From Apostichopus japonicus (lineage: Eukaryota; Echinodermata; Holothuroidea; Aspidochirotida; Stichopodidae), in the NCBI RefSeq assembly GCF_037975245.1, contig NC_092567.1, positions 9,131,214 through 9,195,213 of the forward strand: a stretch of 64,000 bases of DNA, given 5' to 3'. The notes under the pieces are model-generated. The model ran no database searches and had not been told where the DNA came from. It was given only the letters and a program-made list of their open reading frames with translations. Below are positions 1 to 12,423 of this stretch, in pieces. Both the position numbers and the translations under genes were made by a program. The first letter of the stretch is position 1. The number at the start of each line of letters is the position of its first letter.

Positions 1-3000
1 TCTACAAACCCAACCATAATCTTCAGCTGATATGATAGACATCTTTGAGATGAATATCAAAGGTGGAGTTGATTTGCATTCTACTGTCCAATTTTATAGT
101 TCAAATCATATTTCCAATATTTAAGCAAATGCTAAAAACAGTAATCTCTACTGTACTACAGTCAATAAATATCATAACAAACATAACACATTAAATTTCA
201 AGATTATATCCATAGTTGTGTGACATATGTGACCTACCTAAATTAATCAAGGTTTCTTGATGGAGTGGAGTGTTCATTACAAATACTCTTAACACAAAGC
301 TCAGCAATACAGACTGAGTTGACTTCTTTAATGTTTCTACAGCATCATGGAATATCTAAAATGGTATTTCAAGTTTTTGGTTTTAATCTGAAGAAAATAA
401 GTACCTAAACAGAAGACATATTTGTAGGTAACCCAAGCTACTTTCATATAAACCAACAAGTTGTCTTCCAGTTTTACCATTCTGGGAGTGTCAGGAGTTC
501 TAGAAGACTTTATTCATATGAGTCTAAAAGGCAAGTTTTATTTCAGTTTGGAAAATGGTAAAATGTACCAGAGGGTGTTGAGGTAGCTATTGTGTCATAC
601 TGTAGCAAGGTCATTACAAACATACCAAGTACTGGATTAATCCAGCAAGAATCCGATCGTTTTAATGTCCTTACTAGGGATTAATTCTGTCAGTTGTATT
701 TAATCTACCACACATCTTTGAAACGTTATCATTACTGTTCTACACTTACCATTAATGTGATTACCATCACATGGAGGAAATATCAGCTGATGAACCATTC
801 ATCGTCCTTGTCAGCACAGTATGAACGTGAACTTCCATCGACAACTGGTAACTACAGGTAGAATAGGTGATCCCCTAATAGCTCGCTTCATATTTAACCT
901 AATGAAGAGAAAAGAAAGTGATGTGAATGAGATTTGAGTCCTAATTATAGGAGACATTGAGAATGTCAGTCAGAAATAGATACGTGAATGTCTCTGGCTA
1001 ACTACCCTGTATACATGAACAATCACAGAGAAAAAAATACAGAGGAAGGAGTACACTTCAGTTTCCAATAACCAGGTATTAAGTGTAAAAACAATTAGCC
1101 AGTTAAGCATCAAACTTGAACCGGATTGTCCGTTGTTTAGTGGAAGTGGCATATAAAGGTGTGGTGCAGTGATATAAATGAGCTCCCAAAGGAGAGTCCA
1201 ACCTCACACAAACCCAACCATGCATGGTTTGGGCCTGACTGAGAAATGTGTGAGATTTCGCACCACTCTTTCGTATTGAGGACAGAATGTCTTTTGAATT
1301 TCCACTCATTAGGAGATAATTGTATCTAATTTAGTGTGTCAGCTTTGGTGGATGTGTTTTCATATTATTTTTTCTTTATTTAATGGCACCAAGCCTCTGG
1401 AGATTGCACTGGCTACATTGACCTAGTTACACCACTCTCCGGGGGGGGGGTCTCTTTCTAGATTTTAGATCACCAAAGGTTTATAAAGTACCCTGTTCAG
1501 CTGGTCAATAGCCATACAATATGGTTAGTTCTTTCTTTGGCAGATGAAGACACTTGTAGCCTCAAAATTTTGAGTTAAAAAGTTTTGAGATGAAAATGTC
1601 AAAATTTTGACTTTTGAGGTCAAAATCTTGAGATAAAAATTCCAAATATTGAGAAAGCAAATTCAAAATTTTGAAATTTGGGGTCACTTATTTTTTTTTC
1701 TTAAGCCGCCGTACTAAGTCGGTGAAGTTAGATCAGTTTAGAGACCAATTAGATTTCTTAAAACCAACTGCAGTGACTGGAGCAGCAATGTTTAAAAATT
1801 AAACAAGCATAAGTGACAATTCTTTATTCACAGAGCACATACTCAGATTAGAAGGAAGTATATCCACTTGTGTTCTCTATTTATAGTGGCTGGACTTACA
1901 AGGGTACTGCAAAGTTCTCCAAATCTTCATTATTTTCACATAGTTTCTGGAATCTGCTAGCAATTTTGAGCACATGAGGACATGTCAGTAATAGAAATAC
2001 TTAATCTGATTTTACTCTGTAATATATATCTGAACCCTAGCCGGGTGCTGGGGGCTTCAGAAGAGCTCTGTAACATATCTTCTACTTCATATCCTCTTGT
2101 ACTAAGTATTAAGCATGTAAAAACATGTTAGAGAGAAAAATTTAATTTCTATGAAGTATTTAAAATCTAAGCCCTGGTGGGAGTCCCTGGGGACTTTAGC
2201 TGAGGCATTCTAACTTTTCAGATATTTAATGTTCTCTGATAGTGATTTTGCAGCCCAAGTTGAGCCTATGGGGGAGGGGGGAGGGGGCAAGTGCTCGCCA
2301 CCCTAATGGATACCAGTGCTTGTATTTGTTTGAATGCCCTCTAAATGTGCTTATTTTAAACAGCCTAACGAAAATATTTAGCTAAAAAGGCCTCCTAGAT
2401 TGTTGGAAATGACACTTCCCAGGTCTTGTAAGCTGCTCTAAAGTTTTCTCAACATCCTTTATTTTGAGATCCCATGTCATGATATGGTCATCAAATAGTT
2501 TAGTGAAATTGAAGGGGAAAAAAACAGTCTGGTAAGTTACTTTGAAATATCATGACATATCTTTTGTGAGTTTGACACCGGCATTGACATTTTTCGACAA
2601 ATCTGCAAATTGCGCGTGGAAAATAAGGAAAGATTGACTGGGCATTCAGGCAAGTAACATGCTGAAATGGACCAAACTATATGTCAAACTGACATCATAG
2701 ATTGCGTCTGAAATATTATTAGGGTGATAAACTGATTGGCCGGTAGTTCTCAGCGATAGAAACTTTGTTATTTTAGTGGTTTTAAAAGAGCATCAGGGTA
2801 CGTCCGAGAAGTGAAAACCCGATTGAAAATGTAATTTTAGTATCGAGGCAATGACGCGAGCAATGATGTGAGAAACCTGTATGATGTCAGCATTTTTTAC
2901 CTTTTAACATAATCTTTGGCATTCCAGTACCTGGAAACCACCTTTCTATAAGGGTATTTAGCTCACTAGCTTGTGTGATCAGTTAATGCGCACTGGTTGC

Positions 3001-3028
3001 ATGATCATGATTGGCTGTTTGTATTATT
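1..3028. other. Unassigned intergenic or intronic DNA
   Basis: No exon with a coherent frame and splice sites was recognised here. The stretch holds AT-rich sequence, G-runs near 1441 and 2271, and patches near 2041-2060 and 2170-2205 built on a GGGGGCTTC/GGGGACTT-like motif that reappears near 20890 and 21180-21330. A decayed copy of the recurrent 'GGAAATGRCACTTCCCAGG' module seen elsewhere in the window is visible near 2405-2450. Short frames on the minus strand at 970-1309 have no recognisable domain. Confidence 0.5.
1558..1690. repeat. Degenerate CAAAATTTTGA repeat tract
   Basis: The motif TCAAAATTTTGA and close variants (AAAATTTTGAG, AAATCTTGAGA) occur every 15 to 30 bases, often as self-complementary AAAATTTT cores. 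It looks like a decayed minisatellite. A related pattern built on AAAATGTCGA occurs at 8480-8790. Confidence 0.6.
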
Positions 3029-3325
3029 CAGGCGCGTAGCGAGGAATTTGCCAAGGGAGGGGCGAACCTGTAGGCAAATTATCAAAGCCGTAGATTCAGC
3101 ATTGGAACTATCTAAGCATAGCGCCACCATGGGTTGGTGCGAAGCGTACAAGAAAATTTTGGCCGAAAATGTCTCCCAGATCGCTGTAAATGGCACTTCC
3201 CAGGCCTTGCAAGTTGTATCTAAGCATTTTCTCATTCGAAATTACCAGCAATATCATAAAAATGTACAAAAAAATATGCTCAAGGGTGGGGGGGGTCGCC
3301 CCTTCGCCACTGTTGCTAGCGGTAG
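3029..3325 (+). mobile_element. Short GCGTAGCGAGG-type transposon copy, 3' end damaged
   Basis: It begins with CAGGCGCGTAGCGAGGAATT, the terminal type also seen at 9048, and continues into the shared module (AGCGCCACC, GGTTGGTGCGAAGCGTACAAG, CACTTCCCAGGCCTTGCAAG). The sequence matches the copy at 9048-9325 up to the G-run near 3287. After that the expected right terminus (CTACGCGCCTG) is absent, so this copy is truncated or rearranged. The 140-codon frame through it (2997-3419) is accidental. Confidence 0.7.
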
Positions 3326-5179
3326 CCAGCAGTTTTGGTGTATAAAGTCACAACAACCAGATTACTTCATTCTGACCATTCCTATGGAACTCTGTGCCTC
3401 TAAAAGTGTAGGGTACTGAAAGAAGTTTGATAGGGTCATGGGTCCTGATCTCCAGTACAGTCTCCGTCTTCATATTCACTAGAGGGTGTCTTCCTACGGT
3501 TGAATTATTACATCATGGAGCCGTTCGAGCCTCAGTGACTTCTAAATCAAAAGTGAAACACTATCATGATATTATTCAGATATTTCAGAATACTTCAGAA
3601 ACAAAAGGATACTCACAACAAAGAAAAACCCATGGTAGCAGTTCCACTTTGATCCAATCATTGATATTTTTAATTTAGTGAATATACAGTAAATCACCGG
3701 TACAGTGTTTGGTTTCTGAAGCTTTTTGAAAGTTCTTAGGAACTTTTGCATTCAGATAGCAATGTGACACTACAGCAGTCTTTGTGGGCAATCAACTTCA
3801 CATGCTAGCTGTAAAGACCCCTACACTTTTAGTAAGTAAATTATGTAAAAGTGCATATTTGATTTGTGATATTGAAGCTGAAGATACGTCAATAGGAACT
3901 GAGCATTACCAGCAAAAACCCTGGAAATTCTGGATATGTTCCAATAATGGGTTGTCTTGGACCAGTATGGGTGGTGTAAAGCACTGCAGTATTTTGTGTG
4001 ACACAAACTACAATAATGCTTGCATATGATATTGAATCTCAATCTCTGGAAAACCTTGCGCTTCATTTGACCTTTACCCACTGGCAGGTTAGCACTTAAA
4101 TCCAGCATATCCCAGGAGAGGAAACAACTCCAGAGTACTTTAAGAATAGGTTTTTATGACTTAATTTGGCTAAAACCTTTCAGACAGTTGGATGATCTCG
4201 CAAATGCAGAACACTTCTTAAATGAATAATATGATCAAATTATTTGAAGAAGGAACACCTCCCCTTCAACTTGTAACCAACTATAACAGGCAAGCATCAC
4301 CATACTTCAGCTAGTCCTACATTGTGCTGAGTATAGGTCACGCTTTATGCTGGTATTGCATACTATTGAATATTATAACTAAAATCATTAGACTAGGCCT
4401 AAATTAGGCTGCACTTAGCTTATGTGACTAGAGAAGACCTAAGCCATAACGTTGAACGTTATGATGGCCTGTGAGCCAATCCTTGTACGTGCACAGCCTA
4501 ACGCTATGAAAGGAACTCAACTGATACGTGGGATTTCTTCTTTGACAATTGTAATATACTCCGTCTGTTTCTTTCAGTATCATGTTCACCATCTGGAATA
4601 TGTTGCAATACCTTCATATTTAAGCCTGTACTGTAGCTTCGGGGAATCATTTCAAACAAACAGGGAAGTACAACCATTCAACCGTTCTCCAAACGCTGTT
4701 TACACTGTGGCGTTGGTTTGTCTAGATTTTGAAAATGAGACTTGTTCAAGTCGTTTTCCATGCCTACGAGGGAAATTCCCCTATTTTTCAGATAAATGGT
4801 CAATCTTCCAATTGAAATAATAGCAATTTACCACAAAATGGCAAATTCCTTAGATCTAATAAGTGAGGACTTCATCAATATGCTGCAAAATGTCATTTTA
4901 TCATTTGCACCTTGACATTTGTCTGCTAAAGTTGTGTTCATAGAATCCTGTACAGCAGCTTGAAATTGCCATCAAGGCAGCAAGATAAACATGTCTTAGA
5001 TATTTTTTTCAGCCTGGATAGGCTATTGTTTAACTACAAGCTTAGCAAATGGTCAATACTTTAACATTTCTAAAATCTTTTGAAATGACGAGATGAAAGC
5101 ATTTGGCTATTTCAACATTAATCAGAAAATTTCCAAATTATACACTAGGATATGGAATTCGGAGGGGGGGGGGGCGATG
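3326..5179. other. Unassigned DNA, no gene recognised
   Basis: Several frames of 80 to 120 codons exist, for example 4452-4820. None shows a domain, biased codon use or a convincing exon structure. No repeat structure stands out apart from the G-run at 5161-5174. Confidence 0.4.
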
Positions 5180-5520
5180 CAGACCCGTCAACTCCCCCGG
5201 TTTTACCGGGAGACTCCCGGTTTTTACCCGAATCTCCCGGCCTCCCGGTTTCATATTCTATTCTCCCGGTTTTTTAATGTTTCATCACTTGCGACATTTC
5301 TGAAAATAGCCAACAGTTATCGCGTAATAAGTGTAATCTAAAAATAGATTGATTGTTTACAAACACGTTACGACTGAGACAGTGCTGTGCGGGACTCTCA
5401 ACCAATAGCAGGCTTCTTTGTCAGTTCTCGGACTTCACGCAATGTACGTTGGCCTTGGTAGAGTCCTGAATACAGTGCATTAGTACGGCGTGCACTGTGC
5501 ATATGCCATGGTGCACTCAG

Positions 5521-5656
<136 letters not shown>

Positions 5657-5842
5657 TTAACTTGTATGTATACGTGGCGCGGCGTACCATTTGTGTGCAG
5701 TTCGCATGTAGGATATTTGTATATACGACGAAAAACAGTTAAGTTCTATGCCGACGGACACTTGACATGCGTCCTCTTCGCTGCTAGGTGAATATTACGT
5801 CTTTAACTACGATTTAAGAAACGGCTGTTTCAAACATCTCAC

Positions 5843-6901
5843 CAAGGGCGGCGGAACCGGGGGGCACAGGGGGCACGTGCCCCCCACTTTTCCTCAGGTT
5901 AAAAATGTGCCCTTTTTCTACATAAAAATTTCTAAATAAAAAAAGAGTTTACAAAGCGAAACCCACGTCGAATGAAATATTTCGGGAAGTTTTAAATGTT
6001 TACTACCATAGGCGTAGGAGCCCAATTTGATTTTGGGGGCTGTAACGACTTGCCCGAAAAATATTAACAAAATTTTTCGCGCGCTCCGCGCGCGTTCAAC
6101 ATGTTAATTTGCATATCAAATAGGCATGCGTCGGTTATTACATCGCATGCCAATAACATACAATCATTTGCCGTGTTATTACCCTTCCATATTGGTTAGG
6201 ATTATTGGGAAAGTCGTTACAATAATAATGATCATAATAATATCAGTTTAACCATTGAAAAACACATAGCAAATTATTTTTCTTTCAGTAGGTGCCCGAA
6301 AAATTCTCAGCATATTGCCCGAATTTTCACAAAATTTTGGGGTTGGGCCCCCCCCCCTCCCCGCCTCCTACACCTATGTTTACTACCACAAGGCTTCTAA
6401 CATTCTGGTGAGTGCCATTATGCATATTCAATTTGCCAACAAAATCCTAATGCATTTCCAAAAATGCCTTGCTATATTACATTGTGACTTTGTAATAAGC
6501 AGAAGCCATTTATAGCCTACTATGAATAATGAGTATAGTTTTAATATCCCTTAACCTACCCCATACTTTCCTTTTTTGACATATTTCATTTGCTTTCGTG
6601 CATGTATTGATCGCGTGTGCAGGGACTTGGACTTTATAATGATTTCACCTCATTTTGCCTCGAAAGAAAACTTGTTCCTTGTTTCCCAATTTGCACATTA
6701 GATATTGCAGTGCTAGTATGCATTGTTTCCTTGAGGGGGGGGGGGGGGGCGTTGATGGAGTGATGTGTCTACGCAAATAAGATGATACAATAAGAGTTGT
6801 AAATGGTACTAAATATCAGGCTGCATCAGTCCAATCGAATTTCTGCAAAGTGCCCTTCGACGTTGGTGCCCCCCAGATTAAAAGTGCTTCCGCCGCCCTT
6901 G
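5843..6901 (+). mobile_element. hAT-like non-autonomous element, CAAGGGCGGCGGAA ends (copy 1)
   Basis: The TIRs are CAAGGGCGGCGGAA at the left and TTCCGCCGCCCTTG at the right. The 8-bp sequence catctcac is repeated exactly at 5835-5842 and 6902-6909. Without the nested 372-bp element and its duplicated target the length is about 680 bp, similar to the copies at 56745-57842 (reverse orientation) and 59763-60412. An 8-bp duplication with CA...TG ends fits the hAT superfamily. No transposase is encoded. Confidence 0.9.
6007..6378 (+). mobile_element. hAT-like MITE, CATAGGCGTAGGAGCC ends, nested
   Basis: The left end is CATAGGCGTAGGAGCC and the right end is GGCTCC-like (CGCCTCCTACACCTATG). The exact 8-bp target duplication tttactac is at 5999-6006 and 6379-6386. 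The related copy at 56745-57842 carries the uninterrupted target (gtagtaaacatt on the plus strand near 57652-57663), so it serves as an empty site. Inside are CGCGCGCTCCGCGCGCG and repeated TTGCCCGAA motifs. Confidence 0.93.
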
Positions 6902-7203
6902 CATCTCACTGATTCTTTCGGCGACTATTCATGGAGCACAATAGCATTTCCTGCGTATAAACTCGTACAGGGATTATACGCGGTATCTACGCGGCATTTT
7001 GTTTGTCAACGTCTTTATACGATCCTGTAGGCGTACCCATGTCCAGTTATACGTGAGCGGTACTGTAAACTACACGTTAGGAGTATTTATATCATTTCAG
7101 TTGAAAATTACCAACCTCCCTATTTTCCCTTAATCTCCCTATTTTTTGGCCCTGAAAAAATGTTATTCTCCCTATTTTGGGGTCAAACAGGTTGACAGGT
7201 CTG

Positions 7204-9047
7204 TGATGTTACATTCAGCTGAGAAGAAGGCCACTGCTACGGGTGTTCACCCGTCCCAGTCCCCCCCCCCCCCTCAGACTTTACCCTAAAAATATTTATT
7301 GGCAATAATGGTGTATGGAGCCAATTTAAGACCTAACTGTAGTCTAATTATGCTCAGAGAACACCATTTAAAGTAGATTTTCAAAACAATTTCAGGGGGC
7401 GGATCTACATCGGATTTGCCTTCAACAAGCCAACCAACACACCGCCACTTTTTTTTAAATTCTTCTTTCCATTCTAGCCAGCTTTCCATAACAGTGAAGG
7501 ACCTACCCAAGTCAATCGGGAGGAATTTGAGATTTACTGCTCCAACCCCCCCCCCCCCCTCCACCCTTGAAATCATATATTACAATTGGGGTCGAGAAGG
7601 GGTCCCATTGTTCGAGTCCTTCGATCCGATTTCATCTAAAGGCCCTATAGGTAGCCTCTCATCAGTGTATGACAATAACGATATATGCCCTGTTATATGT
7701 AAAGTACCGTAGTAGATAGCCTATACATCTGATATTAAGATGTGGTACATGGCTACATGTAGGTAACATGCTATAATGTGTACCTCTTTGTGAGACATTA
7801 TTGTATTTAGGAATAAAAACTGGTTGGGCAACATGTCCACCCAACGGCTACTTACTAAATAACTGGACGGGCAAGACTGTATTTTCTGATTTTCCATGCA
7901 ATTGAACAATAGTGATTTTAACATCGGTTAGTTTCAGTTTTCAAACTTTACACTAGTATTCTTTAGCACAACCTTAAGTTTAGACAACCTTTAAAGTCTA
8001 AATACGCCTCAAAATTGTTTCTGCCGGAGGCCCCCCCCCCCCCCCACAACACCCTACATGGAATTGCATTCAACGACTCAACAGCAACACCGTCATAACT
8101 TTCGCCATATATAGTCTGACCATAAAGGTTCATTCCCCTTCCTAAATTGATCGGGAGAATTTTGGAATGTGAATCCACGTTACTGGGTACTAAACCATAC
8201 AGGAGAGTTGATTCGTTTTCAGGATTGGAGAGGCAAACTTACCGCTTATGGACTTAATCAGAAATATACACAAATTAGCCACAAGATGTACCTACTCCTT
8301 TATGTTCTACACCTTTCCCCATATCTATGTAGACATGTGACAAATCACTTGATTGGCGTAGGAAGGGAGCAAAAAAAAGAATGGTTTGGGGAGGTGGTCG
8401 GGAGGCATCCCAATTAAACAATTCACATTTCGTCATTACTGTGACCCACATCAATACTGAACATTTTCCAAATTTCCATATCAAAATGTTGACTACTTTA
8501 TCCCGAAAATTTTGAATATTTTTGGGAATTTCAACCCTTTCTCCAAATTGAAACCCTATTCTTGAATATCAAGTTTGTGTTAAAATTGCCATCTTTAATT
8601 TAACCGAAATTCTCAACACAAGACTACTTTATCTAAAAATTCTTCGATTTATTTCGACCTCTTCTTTAATTCCCTTCGTGTAAAATGTCGATTTCTTTTT
8701 TGTTTTGAATTTTCGCCTTTTACTAGAAATTTTTATATCAAAATGTCGATATAAATTTCAATTATTTTATCTCAAAAAATAAACTTTTCTAGATGAGGAT
8801 GGTACTAAGTGAAGGGAAGAAGAAAAGGGGGGGGTCTACATGAATTGACTATGAACATTATTGGTGAAATGTCGCCATAGTATTTAGATTTGAGCAATTA
8901 CGAGGTACGTGAAAAGACAAAACATCGTTTGATAGCCTAACACTCTCTTTGCTGCAAAGATTTAGCTGAATAATCCAGCACTGACATGGAATGTAATTCA
9001 TTAAAAAAGAGGTTTGGTCGGGAGGGGATAAAACATGTACTCCTTCA
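7204..9047. other. Repeat-derived DNA with paired C-run blocks
   Basis: Two blocks resemble each other in layout. In 7380-7575 a phrase about an AATCGGGAGGAATTT motif precedes a run of C. In 7970-8170 a run of C precedes TTGATCGGGAGAATTTT. They are probably ends of related old elements. From 8480 to 8790 there are degenerate AAAATGTCGA/AAATTTCGA repeats. No gene was recognised. Confidence 0.45.
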
Positions 9048-9325
9048 CAAGGGGCGTAGCGAGGAATTTGCCAAGGGAGGGCGAAGTCTGTAGGCAAACT
9101 ATCTAAGCGGAGCGCCACCATATGTCGGCGCGAAGCGTACAAGGAAATTTTGGCCGAAAATGCCTCCCAGATCGCTGGAAATGGCACTTCCCAGGCCTTG
9201 TTAGTTGTATCTAAGCATTTCTTATTTTGAAATTACTAGCGACATCATAAAAAAATACAAACAATATTCTCAAGGAAAGGGACGGTCGCCCCCATCCCCC
9301 CCCCCTCTCCTTGGCTACGCGCCTG
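9048..9325 (+). mobile_element. Short GCGTAGCGAGG-type transposon, about 278 bp
   Basis: The left end is CAAGGGGCGTAGCGAGG and the right end on the opposite strand is CAGGCGCGTAGCCAAGGAG. The body matches 3029-3310, including the shared hairpin module near 9100-9140. The flanks (ccttcaca and cctttaaa) agree only partly, so the target duplication is weak. It encodes no protein. Confidence 0.75.
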
Positions 9326-12214
9326 CCTTTAAATCATTTGAAACAGACGGTATTCAATTTGTGTTTATTGTTCGTTATGCATCCACTAGCAGATATTAGG
9401 GTGGGGGGAATGTGTACATATGCTTTTGGCCCAAATTGTAACCGTTGGTTGGTTGTGGGGGGGGGGGGCTAACACCCAACCTCTAGGGGGAATGTCAATG
9501 ATAGTTTGATCTACTTGATAGAGGTTGTGTTGTATTATTCACTTCCTCGACCCCTTCCTTATACCCAATCGACGTCAGTTTTTAAACTGTCTGTTTCCAC
9601 CAGGCATGCATAACGTTACGTACATTTATTTCTATTGGCGCAAAAATATCTGTCATAAATCTCAAATATCACCCGCGAAAAGCTAGGAAACACCTGTTTA
9701 TGAATATCGGTGACTCATGCTATTGAATTACCTGTTCACATATAGTGTATATCACTAGTGACAATGAATGGTTTAGTGTTATATAAGTGGAGATGCAGAC
9801 GTACCATATTCGTGGGAGTTGTTTGTTACCATTGACTTGTTGAGTGGTTATTAAGATGGATTATTTAATGGAGAGGAACCGCTGTTAATAGTTAAAACAG
9901 CAATTATTCATCAGTGAGATAATTTGACGGTAAGGTATAGAGGCATAGGCTAGGATGTGTACAAAGGCCAGGTCAAGCTTAGTTAGGTATGCTATAGGCT
10001 AGAGTAATAAAGTTAGGCTATGTTAGAAATCTCAAACATCACCCGCGAAAATCTAGAATTACTACTTTTAGCAAGAGCGGGACATGCTTAGCAAATCTGA
10101 GTCATAAATAATGAAGATCTTAGCCTAGTTGTCGACTGATTATCAAAAAAGTAAAAAAAGGTTAAGCATATCTTAACTATAAAGGAATTGAATAGAACAC
10201 AATCGATACACTGAGTTTTCTTTAGGGATCTTAAATTAAGCGAGGAATAAGACTAGCGGTTAACATTGAAGGTGAGCTGATGTCTATCCTTTACTTCGAA
10301 AACAATTACTTCATTCTAGCTAACAAAAAGTATCCATAGACAAACTGTAGAAACTTTGTTATCTCTTCAAAAATCTTAAATCACAGAAAATGGTTCAACT
10401 CAATTTTAATCGTACATAACATTGTCTTTTACTGCTATAGCCTAGGCCTTCATACAAGTCAATCTATAACATTCCAGAATGATTATTATAATCACCAAGC
10501 TTACTAAATCTTTTAGGTCGGACATTTGAGCCAATTATGTGAGAAACCTGCAGTTTTTTACTGAGCAGGCTGACTGAAATAATGTTAGCCTATTTAATAG
10601 CCTAACTTATTATTAGTTGAATGTTATATACTGAATATGACCTAGAGCTTTGAGTTTGAGCCTCTATAAAACAGTTTTCCAATTAAGTTTAATAATAATA
10701 AATGAAATAAATAGTTATTAAAATGAAATCGTTCGTCCATGTTTTTCCAGAAGCAACTAGATCGTGGTGTTTCACTCACAGCTGTTTTTGTCTTAATTTT
10801 GCCCACTTAGTTATAAAACCCGTACATCATTTCAAAGCCAATAGACTTATGGCCACATGAAATTAAAAAGTAAAATGGTTTCGAAATTAAAATTGCGCCA
10901 CTTAATTTACTCAGTAGCAGACGTAAACCAGAGTCATACCTCTAGTATTAAAAGGGCGCCATCCTCTCATTAAACTCATTAACTGATTTATCTCTCGTGT
11001 TTGTTAATCTACATTTGTCCGCTAACTGTTCACACCCGCTGAACTCCATAATAACAGAAGATATGACAATGAAGACCCAACCAAACCGATGCAACTGAAA
11101 AGAAGTAATAAATAATTAGTATGATTAAACCCTCAAGGATATGAAGTGTTTCCAGATAACAATATTATTTGTAAAATAAAATGTAAAAAGCGGATGGTAC
11201 TATTTAATTGAAATAAACGATAAAGTATAGAAATTTCAGATTATAAGTAATACACAATTTAGTAATATCTACAAACACAAAGAAAGAAAAATGTTATATT
11301 TCGAAAAAAATCCACTAGAAGTTATGTCACACACAAACCGTAACTTAGGAATGAATATGATAACTAAACACAGATGGACATCATCTTTAAAAAAATCAAC
11401 CTTTAAACAGTTGGTATTAATTGGAAATAATTATAATTCAAGATAATAGTCGGATTTGGATCAATAATGAAATAATATGTATATTAAAATTTGAGTTTAA
11501 GCCTCATCAATCTTCTCTTTTGAAATTTGAATTTGATCTACATCTGCTTCTCTAAATTGCATTTTATTATAAGAAACAACCTACTGTATTGATTTAAATA
11601 TAATTCTTCCAAATCTCCTTAAACTTAATGAAAACCTGATATTAGTTAGAGTAGAAGTTTCCTTTTCATGATTCCTATAACATTAAATTACATTTTCCTT
11701 CTGAAAGTTCTAAATAAAAATACAAATAAATTTGATTAATATTTTTCTTCAAAAGATAGATAATCAATTATTATTTACCCATTTCTTATAAAATTCTCAA
11801 CCCGTCATTGAGATTTGTTTCATATTAACTAATAAATAAAAATATGTAGCCTCACATTCTTATTTCATTGAACCTTACTAGCTATAACAACTTAAATTAA
11901 TAATTTAATTATAAAACAATAAAACTAACCCTTTAATCCTACATTACCACTTTATTTTTCTCTAATCTAATCTAATTATTCCTGCTTATATTTGTCTCCC
12001 CTTAAATTCAGCTCCTTATTTCCGTTCCAATAACTGATTCCTTCTTACAAATAAACACGACCTAAATGTCTTAGTTTATCGCTTTATTTTCCTTCATCTT
12101 TATTTCGTTATTTTTATTATTCATAATATCATAATAATCATTCTAATCCTAACCAAATCCAATATATTTATATCTATCTACTTTATTATCAGTAACTCTA
12201 TTCTTTCATTCTAG
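9326..12214. other. AT-rich DNA, probably intron upstream of the LRR exon
   Basis: No convincing exon was found. A direct repeat with the core ATCACCCGCGAAAA occurs near 9656-9684 and again near 10026-10054. A short candidate exon at 10226-10271 has good splice sites but is closed in all three frames. The sequence from 11280 to 12210 is very AT-rich. Confidence 0.45.
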
Positions 12215-12423
12215 ATTCCTATCTTCTGTGTGTATCTAGGAGCCTGCTCTCCTAGAGTTGATGAGTCTGGTCTGCACCTTATCCTTGAGTCTGGTCTCTC
12301 TCTCTCTATCCTGAGTTCTCTCCAGAAGCTGGAGATCTGGGACATCAACAGGAGACTAACTAATGAAGAGTTGGCGGCCATCTTGTCTTACTCCTCACAG
12401 TGTACAAGCTTGAAGGAGCTGGC
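12215..12423 (+). CDS. LRR exon of an NLR-like gene (exon a)
   Basis: The exon lies between a pyrimidine-rich acceptor (TTTCATTCTAG) and the donor GTAAGTA. It encodes 69 codons plus 2 bases. Residues SLQKLEIWDI, LTNEELAAIL and SLKELA follow the Leu/Ile spacing of ribonuclease-inhibitor-type LRRs, as in NLR receptors. A second acceptor (GTATCTAG, ending at 12239) would start the exon at 12240 in phase 1 with the same frame. Its base composition is clearly richer in GC than the introns around it. There is no N-terminal start: upstream exons, probably with the main domains, lie outside the window. The LRR assignment rests on pattern only, and the NLR label is an inference. Confidence 0.72.

Noticed and set aside
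2997-3419. A 140-codon frame, among the longest in the window
   Set aside because: It runs through a non-coding transposon copy. The matching copy at 9048 has stops in the corresponding frame.
4452-4820. A 122-codon frame
   Set aside because: No domain, no coding bias and no splice or promoter context. Its length is expected by chance in 64 kb.
10226-10271. A 46-bp exon with good acceptor and donor
   Set aside because: All three frames contain a stop.
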